A stretch of 64,000 nt of DNA from Prochlorococcus marinus str. MIT 9312 (GCF_000012645.1 NC_007577.1:1240001-1304000); one strand, 5' to 3'. Counted from the first letter of the stretch, positions 33,426 to 43,737 are shown. Numbers and translations are program-made. Notes: generated from the letters alone by a model not told the origin.

Positions 33426-34053
33426 AGTTGTATCTATTTAACAAAAATTCAATAGTAAGAAATTAATAAAATTAAAAATATTTACCTGGAAAAATTAATT
33501 TCTAATTTATTTTTTTAATTTTATCTAAAGAATTTTAAGTTTAAAATTTTGAGTTCCAAGTTAAAAATCCTGATTCAGAATATTAAAAAAAGACCTAATT
33601 TTATTAGGTTCTAGGAGCTAGAAATAATATTCTTGTAAGAAGGACATAGGACTATTTCTTAAACAAATTGGTATAGAAATAAAATCTATTTAATCCAAAA
33701 ATTTTTCAAGCATTTATTTATGGCTGGGTAGATTCTGCTGGTAAATAACAGTTCATAAATCCAGTACTTTTTCTTATAATATTAATTTTGGAAGAAAGAA
33801 AGCTATAAGGTTCCAGTGAGATATTTAAGAATTAATATTGATGAAAAATTGGAGAAATGAATTTTTAATTATAAATTCTCGATAAGAATTCGGGTTTACC
33901 TAAATCCTTATTTATAAGATGGAGTTTAAATAGTCTTTAGCAGAAATAAATTAAACTTTGCTAGTTAACTTTTACTGATCTAACTTCTTCTTTTGTAGGA
34001 ATATATACTACTATGAAGTAATTACAGAAATTAATTAATAGCAACAGAAATAC
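33426..34053. other. Gene-free boundary between island and core genome
   Basis: These 628 bp between the convergent Wzz-type and lexA genes hold no supported gene. There is a minus-strand terminator-like hairpin at 33585-33611 and, on the plus strand near 33700-33780, a short frame ending in FIYGWVDSAGK then TAA that may be debris of a lost small gene. The rest is AT-rich with frequent stops. The length is unusual for this compact genome. Confidence 0.55.
33585..33611 (-). terminator. Possible intrinsic terminator (minus strand)
   Basis: On the minus strand ACCTAA and TTAGGT form a 6-bp stem around TAAAAT, followed by C and a run of seven T. The stem is short and poor in GC. It lies about 440 bp beyond the lexA stop, so it would end a long lexA transcript or an unseen small RNA. 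Confidence 0.35.
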
Positions 34054-34671
34054 TTATGTTTTTCTCCAAACAGCACATAATCTACCTTGTATAGAAATCT
34101 GCTCATTCTCCAAAACAATTGGAGAATAATTAGGATTTGCAGCCTCTAATGAAACTTTATTACCTTTTTTATAAAAATATTTTAAAGTTGCTCCACTCCC
34201 TGGTATGTATGCACTCACTATAGTTCCATTTTTAATGCTTCCTGTGCTTTCTATCGGTTCTAACAAAACTGTATCTCCATCAGCGATGAAAGCATCTTTC
34301 ATGGAATCACCATTTACAATTAAAGCAAATAATCCCTTTTTTTTAATTACTGAAGATATATCTAACTCTTCTTGAAAATCATTAAAAGTTTCAATCAATC
34401 CTCCAGCTGCAATAGATCCAAGTATTGGGATCCCTTGTCTGAAAACATCCTCGACAATTTGCAAAGTCCTCGCTTTACCTTCTTGCCATTTAATAAAACC
34501 TTTATCCTGAAGATGCTTAAGACGACTTTGAATAGGTGCTGGAGATTTTAATCCCATAGCCTGCATCATTTGTCTTATAGATGGACTATGTTGAAATTCA
34601 TTCATATAATCCCTTATCCATTCAAAAAGCTCATTTTGTGGCTCAGTAAGAGTCTTTTCAGAAGGAATCAT
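34054..34671 (-). CDS. lexA: LexA repressor
   Basis: A 205-residue SOS regulator. Residues 1-70 form a winged helix-turn-helix (SPSIRQMMQAMGLKSPAPIQSRLKHL). The self-cleavage site is Ala89-Gly90 in SIAAGG. The peptidase part (S24 family) has the catalytic Ser123 in GDSMKD and Lys164 in ATLKYF, so the cleavage machinery is complete. In marine cyanobacteria LexA represses DNA-repair genes and is inactivated through RecA. A near-consensus cyanobacterial LexA box lies 20-34 bp in front of the start, indicating autoregulation. It begins 59 bp after the argF stop. Confidence 0.95.
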   Translation of the reverse strand: MIPSEKTLTEPQNELFEWIRDYMNEFQHSPSIRQMMQAMGLKSPAPIQSRLKHLQDKGFIKWQEGKARTLQIVEDVFRQGIPILGSIAAGGLIETFNDFQEELDISSVIKKKGLFALIVNGDSMKDAFIADGDTVLLEPIESTGSIKNGTIVSAYIPGSGATLKYFYKKGNKVSLEAANPNYSPIVLENEQISIQGRLCAVWRKT

Positions 34672-34691
34672 CTCTAAAGCAAATGCAAACT

Positions 34692-34705
34692 AATACATTT
34701 GTACC
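34692..34705 (-). promoter_or_regulatory. LexA operator in front of lexA
   Basis: On the minus strand the 14-mer GGTACAAATGTATT fits the cyanobacterial LexA box RGTACNNNDGTWCB at 13 of 14 positions; the one departure is T for C at position 13. It contains the perfect palindrome core TACA-NN-TGTA. It lies 20-34 bp before the lexA ATG, within the likely promoter or leader. Confidence 0.65.
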
Positions 34706-34730
34706 TCTTAAAAGGAATTATTGCAACTAT

Positions 34731-35657
34731 TTAACTTAACAATCCTGCCAAAAGAGCTTGCTGGACATGCAACCTATTTTCTGCCTGCTTAAAAATTCTA
34801 CTAATTTTACTCTCAAAAACTTCTGCTGAAATTTCTTTACCCCTATATGCTGGCAGACAATGGAGAATAATTGCATCTTTATTTGCCTTTCTTACTAAAC
34901 TGCTATTAATAGTAAATCCTTTAAAATCTTTATCTTTATCTTCTTTTTGATTTTCCTCTCCCATAGATGACCAAACATCTGTATAAAGAACATTTGCCCC
35001 TAATACAGCATCATAAGGATCATGAATGATTTTCAACAAATTCTTATTTTTGTAAATTTCAAGTGCTTTGTTAATAACCGAGACATTTGGTTCATAACCT
35101 CTTGGGCATGCAATTCTAACTTCTACTCCTAGTAATGCTCCACATAGAATAAGGGAGTTTGCGACGTTATTACCATCACCTATAAATGTCAAAACTACAT
35201 TTCTAAAATCGATAAACTCCTCTTGAATTGTCAAAAAATCTGCTAGAGCTTGGCAGGGATGTTCTAAATCTGTAAGAGCATTAATTACTGGTATCGTAGA
35301 CCATTTTGCATATTCTTCTAGATCTGAATGATTAAAAGTTCTAATTGCAATAACATCGCAATATCTACTTAGAACTCTAGCAGTATCTTTAATGGGCTCT
35401 CCTCTTCCTATTTGGGATGTAATCGGATTTAGGTCGATAGTGGTTCCACCAAGTCGTGACATCGCGACTTGAAAACTAACTCTTGTTCGTGTTGATGACT
35501 TATCAAATATTAATCCTAAAACTTTATTGTTAGGATCAATATTTATCTTTTTATTTTTAAAATTTTTTGCAAGGTCTAAAATATTAATAAACTCATCAGT
35601 TGTCATATCAAAGCTTGATAGATAATTATTATTAGCAAGCTTATTTGGTTTTACCAT
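34731..35657 (-). CDS. argF: Ornithine carbamoyltransferase
   Basis: A 308-residue enzyme with the carbamoyl-phosphate loop SSTRTR near residues 54-59, HPCQALAD near 135, and HCLPAYRG near 267, the ornithine/carbamoyl phosphate site typical of OTCases. It makes citrulline from ornithine and carbamoyl phosphate in arginine synthesis. The length is normal for the family. It starts 28 bp after the ftsH stop on the same strand, so ftsH-argF-lexA may be partly co-transcribed, though the LexA box suggests that lexA also has its own promoter. Confidence 0.96.
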   Translation of the reverse strand: MVKPNKLANNNYLSSFDMTTDEFINILDLAKNFKNKKINIDPNNKVLGLIFDKSSTRTRVSFQVAMSRLGGTTIDLNPITSQIGRGEPIKDTARVLSRYCDVIAIRTFNHSDLEEYAKWSTIPVINALTDLEHPCQALADFLTIQEEFIDFRNVVLTFIGDGNNVANSLILCGALLGVEVRIACPRGYEPNVSVINKALEIYKNKNLLKIIHDPYDAVLGANVLYTDVWSSMGEENQKEDKDKDFKGFTINSSLVRKANKDAIILHCLPAYRGKEISAEVFESKISRIFKQAENRLHVQQALLAGLLS

Positions 35658-35685
35658 GAATAATTCTAGTGAGATCTAGATTCTA

Positions 35686-37560
35686 CTATGCAGGTAACTT
35701 AGATTCTGAAAGCAGATTTTTCAACTCCTCACCCTCAATAACTTCTTCTTCAAGAATTTTTTGTGAAATTGATTCAAGTAATGGTAAATTATTCCTTAAA
35801 ATGTTCAATGCAGTTTCGTGAGCATCATCTACTAGATCTCTTACTTCTTTATCTATCGCTTGAGCTGTAGCATCACTAACTGACCTTCTTGGATTATTAC
35901 CATTACCCAAGAATTGCCCACCACCTTGTTTATCATAAGCAAGTGGACCAAGAATATCGCTCATGCCAAATGTGCCTACCATTTGTTCTGCTATATCTGT
36001 AGCCCTTTGAAGATCATTAGAAGCACCTGTAGTAATTTTTCCGAAAACCACCTCTTCTGCAGACCGGCCGCCTAAGAGTGTTGCTATCTGACCTTTTAAT
36101 TCTTCTTTTGAATTAAGAAATCTCTCCTCAGTAGGCAATTGAAGAGTATATCCAAGTGCGCTCATTCCTCTTGGCACTATTGAAATTTTTGCAACTTTTG
36201 AACCTCCTGGCATTAAATGACCAACAATTGCATGGCCTACTTCGTGATAAGCAACAACTTTCTTCTCATCATCTTGGAGAACTCTACTTTTCTTCTCAAG
36301 ACCAGCAACTACTCTTTCAATAGCCTCACTTAAGTCTTGTTGTTCAACACTTTTCCTCTTTGCTCTAGCTGCTAGAAGAGCTGCTTCATTAACCATATTT
36401 GCCAGGTCTGCACCGGCAAACCCACTTGTAGCTTGAGCTATAGAATCTAAATCTATTGAATCTGAAAGTTTAACTTTTTTTGTGTAGATCTCTAATATAG
36501 TTTTTCTGCCGGATAAATCTGGTCTATCAACTAAAACCTGTCTATCAAATCTTCCTGGTCTTAGAAGGGCCGCGTCAAGCACTTCGGGCTGGTTAGTAGC
36601 AGCAAGTACTATAACAGGCTTATCAGCAGAGGCAAATCCATCCATTTCGGTAAGAAGCTGATTTAAAGTTTGTTCTCTCTCATCATTACCACCAACTACT
36701 CCCATTGATCCTGAACGACTTTTACCAATAGCATCTAATTCGTCAATAAAAATAATGCAAGGGGCTTTTTTCTTAGCTTGCTCAAATAAATCCCTGACTC
36801 TTGCTGCACCTGCACCTACAAAAAGCTCAACAAATTCAGAGCCAGAAATAATGAAGAATGGAACTTCTGCTTCTCCAGCAACAGCTTTTGAAAGAAGAGT
36901 TTTTCCTGTTCCTGGAGGGCCTACAAGAAGAACTCCCTTTGGAATTCGGGCACCAATATCTGTATATCTCTCAGGTTTTTTTAAGAAATCAACGATTTCC
37001 GTTAATTCGTCCTTAGCTTCGTCAACCCCTGCCACATCTGCAAAAGTTACTTTTGATTCATCATCGGGTACATATACTTTAGCTTTACTTTTAGTAAAAC
37101 TTAGAGCTCCTTGAGCACCTCCGCCTCCCATACTTCTTCTAGCAAAGAATTGCAGAACAAGAATAAAAATTAAAGGCGGAACAACCCAGCTCAAGATAGT
37201 TGAAAAGAAATTAGGTTTCTTTGGAGGAGCAGCAGCGAATTCAACCCCTTTACTCTCCAACCTTTGTGGAAGATCCATATCAAAAATTGGGGTGGTTGCT
37301 AAAACTGAAGGTGCACCTTCTTCAGCACCATTAAGTTCATACCTGATTTGCTCCTGTGTTATGTACGCTCTTTTAACTTCCCCATCATTAACCTGATCTA
37401 TAAATAAGGAGTAGGGAACTCTCGGTATCTGCATATTTTGACTAGGGAAAAGGCTACTAAACAAAAGTAATGCTCCAACTCCTATCAAAATGATATTTAC
37501 AATTCCAAATCTTCTATTAGGTTGATTATCGTCTTGTCTTATTGGCATGATTGTGGGCAA
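35686..37560 (-). CDS. ftsH: ATP-dependent zinc metalloprotease FtsH
   Basis: A 624-residue membrane protease. Two N-terminal membrane segments (about 20-38 and 119-140) flank a periplasmic or lumenal part. An AAA+ domain has Walker A GPPGTGKT at 214-221, Walker [10 protein letters not shown] and the second region of homology GRFDRQ. The M41 zinc site HEVGH lies near residue 440. Cyanobacteria have several FtsH paralogues acting in photosystem II repair and general membrane quality control; the sequence does not say with certainty which one this is. A 10-bp palindrome (37624-37633) lies 64 bp in front. Confidence 0.96.
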   Translation of the reverse strand: MPTIMPIRQDDNQPNRRFGIVNIILIGVGALLLFSSLFPSQNMQIPRVPYSLFIDQVNDGEVKRAYITQEQIRYELNGAEEGAPSVLATTPIFDMDLPQRLESKGVEFAAAPPKKPNFFSTILSWVVPPLIFILVLQFFARRSMGGGGAQGALSFTKSKAKVYVPDDESKVTFADVAGVDEAKDELTEIVDFLKKPERYTDIGARIPKGVLLVGPPGTGKTLLSKAVAGEAEVPFFIISGSEFVELFVGAGAARVRDLFEQAKKKAPCIIFIDELDAIGKSRSGSMGVVGGNDEREQTLNQLLTEMDGFASADKPVIVLAATNQPEVLDAALLRPGRFDRQVLVDRPDLSGRKTILEIYTKKVKLSDSIDLDSIAQATSGFAGADLANMVNEAALLAARAKRKSVEQQDLSEAIERVVAGLEKKSRVLQDDEKKVVAYHEVGHAIVGHLMPGGSKVAKISIVPRGMSALGYTLQLPTEERFLNSKEELKGQIATLLGGRSAEEVVFGKITTGASNDLQRATDIAEQMVGTFGMSDILGPLAYDKQGGGQFLGNGNNPRRSVSDATAQAIDKEVRDLVDDAHETALNILRNNLPLLESISQKILEEEVIEGEELKNLLSESKLPA

Positions 37561-37623
37561 ATTTGAACTTATTATAAACTAAACGAAAAGTTTCTGTATC
37601 TGTATTATTTTTTTTGGGTAAGA

Positions 37624-37633
37624 ACCGTACGGT
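37624..37633. promoter_or_regulatory. Perfect 10-bp palindrome upstream of ftsH
   Basis: ACCGTACGGT is a perfect palindrome that is GC-richer than the surrounding DNA. It lies between the ribD stop (37664) and the ftsH start (37560), 64 bp in front of ftsH, and is followed by GTAC-containing DNA. It fits neither the LexA box nor the NtcA consensus GTA-N8-TAC. A regulator site is possible but unproven. Confidence 0.3.
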
Positions 37634-37663
37634 ACTTTGACCCATTGAGTTTAATAGTGAAAA

Positions 37664-38758
37664 CTAAATTTTTAATTCACTCTTTACGCATATATCATTA
37701 CCAATCAAACTAACCTGAGAATCACTTAATTTTATAATCTCATGCATTTCTTCAAATTGAAAATCTCCAAGGGGGTTCATATTAGTTTGGCCTCCTAAAA
37801 TTTTTGGTGCAATAAAAGATATTATTTCATTAATGCAATCTGACTTAACAGCCGAAGTCGCCAATTTTGGGCCACATTCCCACAAAACTTTGTTACATCC
37901 TCTTTTAGCTAATAATTTTGAAATTAACTCTGGATTATCTGATGATACCTTTTCAACTTCCACACATTGTGGAATGTTGGTAAGAAATTTTTCATTGGCC
38001 GTTGAAGAATCATAAATAACTAAAGTTTTTGCCTCATCACAATCCCAAAGATTAGATTTTGGAGGTAAATCTAAGGTTTTTGTGAAAACAACTCGCAATG
38101 GTTCAGGATTTTTCAAACCTCTAGTAGTCAATAGTGGATTATCCTGTCTTAATGTGTTTCCACCAATAATTATTGCATCAAATTCAGTTCTAAAAGAATG
38201 CACTAATGATCTTGAATCTTTATTAGTAATCCATTTACTTTTACCATTTTTTAAACCTATCCGTCCATCAATACTCATTGCCCATTTAAGAACTCCAAAT
38301 GATTTCTCAGTTATGGTCCTGTAAATAAAAGCCTTATTTAATTCTAAAGATTCTTTTTTACATAATCCTAAGTGAACTTTAATTCCAGCTTGTTTGAGCA
38401 ATTTAATACCTTTACCAGATACTCTTTTATCAGGATCTTGAATAGAGATATATATTTTTTTAATCCCAGACGATATCACTTTATCAACACATGGAGGTGT
38501 TTTACCATGGTGGCAGCAAGGTTCGAGATTCACATACATATAACCATCTTTAACCTCTTTTTTTAAATTATTAAAAGCCATTACCTCAGCATGAGGTTCC
38601 CCAGCCTTGTAATGAAAACCTTCAGAAATAAGATTTCCATTTTTATCTAGTATTACTGCTCCCACCAAAGGATTTGGGCTAGTTTTACCTTTACCTAATG
38701 AAGCTAAAAAAATAGCTCTCTTCATCCATTTTATATGGCTTACATTTTTTTCAGACAT
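37664..38758 (-). CDS. ribD: Bifunctional riboflavin biosynthesis deaminase/reductase
   Basis: The N-terminal deaminase has PHAEVMAF (zinc His and catalytic Glu) and EPCCHHGKTPPC (zinc Cys) by about residue 85. The C-terminal reductase (from about 150) has KWAMSIDGRIG, SKWITNKDSR and IIGGNTLRQDNPLLT. It performs two successive steps of riboflavin synthesis. The ATG at 38758 is chosen; an earlier in-frame TTG at 38770 would crowd the upstream stop. Both halves look complete, and the length (364) matches the family. It is followed by ftsH about 100 bp on. Confidence 0.95.
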   Translation of the reverse strand: MSEKNVSHIKWMKRAIFLASLGKGKTSPNPLVGAVILDKNGNLISEGFHYKAGEPHAEVMAFNNLKKEVKDGYMYVNLEPCCHHGKTPPCVDKVISSGIKKIYISIQDPDKRVSGKGIKLLKQAGIKVHLGLCKKESLELNKAFIYRTITEKSFGVLKWAMSIDGRIGLKNGKSKWITNKDSRSLVHSFRTEFDAIIIGGNTLRQDNPLLTTRGLKNPEPLRVVFTKTLDLPPKSNLWDCDEAKTLVIYDSSTANEKFLTNIPQCVEVEKVSSDNPELISKLLAKRGCNKVLWECGPKLATSAVKSDCINEIISFIAPKILGGQTNMNPLGDFQFEEMHEIIKLSDSQVSLIGNDICVKSELKI

Positions 38759-38773
38759 CTCGTGAATCAATAA

Positions 38774-39274
38774 TCAACTTAGTGATCTCCATTCTTTAAC
38801 CAAAAAAGGAGGAACAGGTAACTCTGAAAAAACACCTGATAAAGATAATCTCAATGGTCTATTTTTATCAATATTTTGAATAAGCTCATCAAGATCAAAT
38901 TCTGCAGCTGCTTGTCTAACATCATTTGCTAATTCTAAGTTAAGTAATGTTTTGTCATTCATTAACCAGCTTTTTCTTCCAGATTCAACCCTTAATACAG
39001 TGGGGTGGTCGATCCTTAAAGTTCCAGGATATCCTATAACCCTTAGAATTAATTTGTCTTCAAAAAGAGGAGATTTATAAGCTACTAACTGCCAAGTTTC
39101 AAAGTCCAAATCCCTTAAAAACTCACTACTCGCATTTATCAGTTCACCATTAATTTCCGTTTCTGCAATTTCTGCATAAACTTTTAATGGGTTAAAAATA
39201 AAAGACAGAAATATCATCAATATTAATATCCCTTTTAAAAAAATATTATTATTTGATTTTGTAATTTTCCTCAT
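38774..39274 (-). CDS. DUF3122-type secreted cyanobacterial protein
   Basis: The 166-residue product (ATG at 39274) has a basic start and a hydrophobic segment (about residues 14-32) ending in VYAE, a probable signal peptide. The mature part has WQLVAYKSPLFEDKLILRVIGYPG and a later LNLELANDVRQAAAEFDLDELI, which match the DUF3122 family of cyanobacteria as I know it. The role is unknown. It overlaps the preceding small gene by 26 bp and ends 15 bp before ribD, so the three are probably one transcript. Confidence 0.75.
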   Translation of the reverse strand: MRKITKSNNNIFLKGILILMIFLSFIFNPLKVYAEIAETEINGELINASSEFLRDLDFETWQLVAYKSPLFEDKLILRVIGYPGTLRIDHPTVLRVESGRKSWLMNDKTLLNLELANDVRQAAAEFDLDELIQNIDKNRPLRLSLSGVFSELPVPPFLVKEWRSLS

Positions 39275-39554
39275 TTTCAGAATCCATAAGAGCATCTAAA
39301 GTTACAGCTGTTCTAACTATAGCTTGATATCTTTTAATTATTTTACGATTTTTTTCTATAACTCGAGATAAATTCAAAGAGTCTTTTTCAGAATAGCTAG
39401 ATGTTAATTCGCTAGAATCTTCTTCAAGACACTCAAATTCACTATCCTTATTAATTAAGGTTAATAATAAATCATGTAATCTCTTTCTCCTTTCAGACAA
39501 TTGATTTATTATTGTAACTCGATCAATAATAGGATAATTCACTAAAACATTCAA
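39249..39554 (-). CDS. Conserved-looking small hypothetical protein
   Basis: A 101-residue, mostly helical, charged protein: RVTIINQLSERRKRLHDLLL, an acidic serine-rich middle, and NRKIIKRYQAIVRTAVTLDAL. No signal peptide or membrane segment. I do not recognise a family. It may be cyanobacteria-specific, judging by its fixed place before the DUF3122 gene. The start is a TTG at 39554 or a GTG four codons on; no in-frame ATG exists nearby. It is divergent from cobL across 29 bp. Confidence 0.6.
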   Translation of the reverse strand: MNVLVNYPIIDRVTIINQLSERRKRLHDLLLTLINKDSEFECLEEDSSELTSSYSEKDSLNLSRVIEKNRKIIKRYQAIVRTAVTLDALMDSENEENYKIK

Positions 39555-39583
39555 ATAGATTAGATTCTTTTCCTTAGATATTC

Positions 39584-40858
39584 ATGACTGAAATAAATAG
39601 AAAAATTTATATTGTAGGGATTAATTCTTTTAAATTTGAAGATTTACCTTTTAAATTACAAAATCTATTTAATGAGACAGTAAATATTGCAGTGCCTAAT
39701 TCATATCTTGAAAAAATTAAATCATGGAGCGAAAACGATTTAAAACAAAAAAAATTATTTTATGCAAGCAAAAGTAATAACGAACTCATTAACTGGCTTC
39801 GGTCTCAAAAAAATGATGTTATTTTAATTTCAAGAGGCGATCCTCTTTGGTTTGGAATTGGAAGAATACTCCTAGAAAATTTTTCAAAAGATGAATTAAA
39901 TTTCTACCCTTCAAATACTTGTATTCAATTAGCATTTAGTAAGTTAAAAATTCCTTGGCAGGATACTATTAATGTAAGTATTCATGGGAGAGATTCCACT
40001 AAGTTAGTTGAGGCACTTAAAACCAAGCCTTCAAGTTTGGCTATTATTACAGATTCAAACAACAAAAGTTTAGAAATTATCCAAAAAAACTTATCAGAAT
40101 TAAATCTGATTGACTTTTATGATTTTTGGCTTTGTGAAGAAATAGGTTTCGACAATGAAAATATAAGAAAATTAAATCTTAAAGAGTCATTGCCCTCCGA
40201 TATCTCGAGTTTGAACATTGCTGTTCTAACAAAAGCAAGGAAAATTTTTTCGAATAATGATTTACCTCTTTTCGGAATCAGTGACATTATTTTTAAAACT
40301 TTTGAAGACAGACCAAATTTATTAACTAAAAGGGAGGTTCGTATTCAAATCTTAGCTGATTTAGAACTCCCAAAAAAAGGTGTAATTTGGGATATAGGAG
40401 CAGGTTGTGGATCAATTGGTTTAGAGGCATTAAAACTAAGGCCTAATTTAGATTTATTTTGTATCGATAAAAGAATTGGCTCAAAAGGCTTAATATTAGA
40501 AAACTCAAAAAGGCTGGGAGTTAAACCAAAATCTATTTTTGAGGAAGACATAAATAATACCTTCAACAAGATAAATTTTATTTCTTTTGAAAAACCTAAT
40601 AGATTAGTAATTGGAGGATGCGATAAAAAGACTAAACTTCAAATCATTAATAAACTGGGCCAAGATATGAGTAGTGGAGATATTATCTTAATCCCAATAA
40701 TAGATATTCAAACTATAGAAGAATTAAAAGAGGAATTAGAAAATAAAAATTTTAATACAAATTTAAATTTAATACAGACTTACAAAAGTTTAAGTATCGC
40801 AGAAGGAATGAGATTAGAACCAAATAATCCTGTATTTTTATTAAAAGGGAAAAAATAA
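39584..40858 (+). CDS. cobL: Precorrin-6Y C5,15-methyltransferase (decarboxylating)
   Basis: The 424-residue enzyme joins two methyltransferase domains. The N-terminal tetrapyrrole methylase (CbiE part) has YIVGIN and LISRGDPLWFGIGR near residue 85. The C-terminal class I SAM domain (CbiT part, from about 245) has VIWDIGAGCGSIGLEAL. It methylates C5 and C15 and decarboxylates precorrin-6B in cobalamin-type corrin synthesis; in these cyanobacteria the product would be pseudocobalamin. It is convergent with nadK, 13 bp apart. Confidence 0.92.
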   Translation: MTEINRKIYIVGINSFKFEDLPFKLQNLFNETVNIAVPNSYLEKIKSWSENDLKQKKLFYASKSNNELINWLRSQKNDVILISRGDPLWFGIGRILLENFSKDELNFYPSNTCIQLAFSKLKIPWQDTINVSIHGRDSTKLVEALKTKPSSLAIITDSNNKSLEIIQKNLSELNLIDFYDFWLCEEIGFDNENIRKLNLKESLPSDISSLNIAVLTKARKIFSNNDLPLFGISDIIFKTFEDRPNLLTKREVRIQILADLELPKKGVIWDIGAGCGSIGLEALKLRPNLDLFCIDKRIGSKGLILENSKRLGVKPKSIFEEDINNTFNKINFISFEKPNRLVIGGCDKKTKLQIINKLGQDMSSGDIILIPIIDIQTIEELKEELENKNFNTNLNLIQTYKSLSIAEGMRLEPNNPVFLLKGKK

Positions 40859-40871
40859 ATTAAGATAATTT

Positions 40872-41780
40872 TTATTTGTTTGGTTTAGCCACATGGGGTA
40901 ATCCCCAACCTAGTTTATTTCTTAATACTTGAAAAAATTCATGATCTTCAAGTCTAATAAACTTAACTGAGTGTTTACTTTTTCTTATCAAAACTCTATC
41001 TTCAGGCCAAACGTAACAACCAGCATTTCCATCCACAACCATTACTAATCTTTCAGGAGTTGCAGGGAAAACAGTTACTGGCTCTGAATCATTAAAAACT
41101 AGTGCCCTTGATGCCAATGAATGCGGCGCAATTGGAGTTAATTGAACAACTGGACAATCAGGAGTAATAACTGGTCCTCCAGCACTAAGAGAATATGCAG
41201 TAGATCCAGTTGGAGTAGATAAGATTACACCATCAGCCGAAATATCCACAGGGGCATGTCTTCCTATAGAGATCTCAAAATGACACATACTTGTAAGAGG
41301 TTCTCTATGAAGGGCCATCTCATTAAGGCAGAGAGACTCCCACCTCCTCTGATCATTCCTCATTACACTAACGATAAAACAAGTTCTTTCTTCAATATCC
41401 CAATTCCCAGTAATAATTTTATCTATAGCTTCATTTAGGTTGGATAAATAAGCTTCCGCAAGAAATCCTAAATGACCAGTATTTATTGTAAGGATTGGAA
41501 TTTTTGCAGGTGCCGTTTGCCTTGCAGCAGAAAGCACAGTTCCATCTCCGCCAAGAACAATTGCAAATTCCATTGAGGAATCAAACCCCTCGGGAACACA
41601 ATTGGTATATCCCAATGGACGAACATGTTGATCAGGATTGGCAAATCCAACCATTCCACCAGAGCTACTAACCCTTATGACCTCATAATTGGATTTTTCC
41701 AATTTTTCCTGAACAGAACTTGCGGTTTGAACGGCTAGTTCTTTCCCATCATTAACTATTAGTCCTGCTTTAAGTACCAA
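40872..41780 (-). CDS. nadK: NAD kinase
   Basis: A 302-residue kinase with the GGDGT motif at residues 77-81, [10 protein letters not shown] near 112, [23 protein letters not shown] near 180 and DGNAGCYV near 250. It makes NADP from NAD and ATP. The start is a TTG at 41780 because no in-frame ATG or GTG is near. Cyanobacteria usually have two NAD kinases; which paralogue this is cannot be assigned here. It lies 70 bp downstream of pheS on the same strand. Confidence 0.95.
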
Positions 41781-41850
41781 TCAAAAAACTAAAACTACAA
41801 CTATTTTAAACTAATTTGCTGGACAATCATAATTTATAACTTAAATTCTA

Positions 41851-42888
41851 TTAAAACTGTTCTAAGAATCTAAGATCATTTGTATAAAATTTTCTAATAT
41901 CGTCAATCTGATGTCTTACCATACAAAATCTTTCAACGCCTAATCCAGCTGCAAATCCAGTCCATTTTTCAGAATCTATTCCTAATTTCTCCAAAACCTT
42001 GGGATCTACCATTCCGCAGCCCATTACTTCTAACCATTTACCTTTCCATTGAACGTCCACTTCGGCCGAGGGTTCAGTGAATGGGAAATAACTAGCTCTA
42101 AATCTTACAGGAATATCTCCAAAAAAAGTCTTTAAAAAAGTAAGAACTGTCCCTCTTAGGTGGCTAAAATTTATATCTTGATCTATGCATAAAACCTCAA
42201 CCTGATTAAATACTGGAGAGTGGGTAGCATCTACAGCATCTCTCCTATAAACTCTCCCAGGAGCAATAATTCTTACTGGAGGAGGATTTTTTTCTAAGTA
42301 CCTTATCTGAACGGGAGAAGTATGGGTCCTCAAAAGTCGATTTTCATCTAAATAGAAAGTATCTTGCATATCTCTTGCAGGATGATTTTTGGGTATATTT
42401 AGAGACTCAAAATTATAAAAATCACTTTCTATTTCAGGACCACTTTCAACGGTATAACCTAAACCACAAAAAATATCTATGATCTCATCTTGAGTTGAAA
42501 TTAAGGGATGCTTGCTTCCAGGAGGTGTTCCAATTGAAGGAATAGTTACATCAATTTTTTCATTTTTGATCTGCTGATCTAAGGCTTCATTATTTAATTG
42601 ATTTTTTCTTTTATTAAGTAAATCTTGCAAATTTATCTTTATAAAATTTGCTTTTTGGCCAACAATTGGTCTTTCGGCAGCAGATAATTGACCCATTATT
42701 TTCAGAATTATTGACAAATCACCTTTTTTTCCTAGTAAGGAAACTCTTAATTTATCCAGTTCTTCATGAGTAGAAGCATTATCTATATTATTTTTTGCTG
42801 TTAGAGAAAGATTATTTAGTTTTTCCTCAATTTGACTTAATGATTCAATTTGACGCACTGATATAGTAAAAGTAGGTATTGCTTTCAT
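41851..42888 (-). CDS. pheS: Phenylalanine-tRNA ligase alpha subunit
   Basis: The 345-residue subunit has an N-terminal coiled-coil (residues about 15-100) that binds tRNA. The class II synthetase core follows: [35 protein letters not shown] (motif 2 region) and [21 protein letters not shown] (motif 3) near the end. It charges tRNA-Phe together with PheT, which is not in this window; separate pheS and pheT loci are common in cyanobacteria. It is divergent from surE over only 39 bp, so promoters of the two genes overlap. Confidence 0.97.
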   Translation of the reverse strand: MKAIPTFTISVRQIESLSQIEEKLNNLSLTAKNNIDNASTHEELDKLRVSLLGKKGDLSIILKIMGQLSAAERPIVGQKANFIKINLQDLLNKRKNQLNNEALDQQIKNEKIDVTIPSIGTPPGSKHPLISTQDEIIDIFCGLGYTVESGPEIESDFYNFESLNIPKNHPARDMQDTFYLDENRLLRTHTSPVQIRYLEKNPPPVRIIAPGRVYRRDAVDATHSPVFNQVEVLCIDQDINFSHLRGTVLTFLKTFFGDIPVRFRASYFPFTEPSAEVDVQWKGKWLEVMGCGMVDPKVLEKLGIDSEKWTGFAAGLGVERFCMVRHQIDDIRKFYTNDLRFLEQF

Positions 42889-42927
42889 CTTACTTAAATA
42901 TCGTCCATAAATAAAATGTATTGAATA

Positions 42928-43737
42928 ATGGAATCGTTAAATATATTAATTAGTAATGATGATGGTGTTTTTGCAGAGGGATTAAGAGCTTTAGCCAAAT
43001 CAGCACAGAAGAGAGGTCATAAGGTAACAGTAGTATGTCCTGACCAAGAAAGATCAGCTACTGGTCATGGTCTTACTTTGCAATCTCCACTAAGAGTGGA
43101 AAGGGCAGACGAATTATTTGAGAGAGGGATCAAAGCTTGGGGATGTTCGGGCACGCCTGCTGATTGCGTCAAATTAGCATTATCTGAGCTCTTGGATAAT
43201 AAACCTGATCTAGTTCTATCTGGAATAAATCACGGGCCAAATTTAGGGACAGATATTTTTTGTTCAGGCACTGTTGCAGCAGCCATGGAGGGAACTTTAG
43301 AAAATGTTCCCTCCATGGCAATAAGTGTTGCGAGTTTTAAATGGAAGAATTTTGAATTTGCTGGAGAAATGGCAATAAATATTGCAGAACAAGCAATTAA
43401 GGATAGTTGGCCACCTTCACTTCTACTAAATTTGAATATTCCTCCCTGCGAGAAAAATAAAATAAAAGAATTATCCTGGACAAGATTATCAATCAGAAAA
43501 TATAAAAATCAATTTTCTAAACGGGAAGACCCAAGGGGTGATGATTATTATTGGTTAGCAGGTGAGGTAGTTTTAGATCTTAAATCAAAAGGTTACGGTC
43601 CAAAAAATTGGCCCAGTGATGTATCTCAAATACAAGAAAATAAAATATCGCTTACACCCGTTGAACCAGATTTATTTTGGAGAGGTGGTTTGGAGTTATT
43701 GCCTAAGATAAATAATTCATTTGTAAATCCTTCTTAA
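42928..43737 (+). CDS. surE: 5'/3'-nucleotidase SurE
   Basis: A 269-residue metal-dependent phosphatase with [13 protein letters not shown] at the start (two metal-binding Asp), [13 protein letters not shown] near residue 38, GTPADCV near 77, and [25 protein letters not shown] near 100. It removes phosphate from nucleoside monophosphates and helps survival under stress. Length and motifs are complete. Its last 21 bp overlap the convergent DUF3611 gene. Confidence 0.95.

Noticed and set aside
36755-37114. 119-codon plus-strand frame opposite ftsH
   Set aside because: It is a shadow of the strongly conserved ftsH coding strand and has no sensible domain or start signal.
37624-37633. Palindrome before ftsH as an NtcA or LexA site
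   Set aside because: The spacing GTA-N8-TAC and the LexA consensus are both absent, so it was kept only as an unassigned palindrome.
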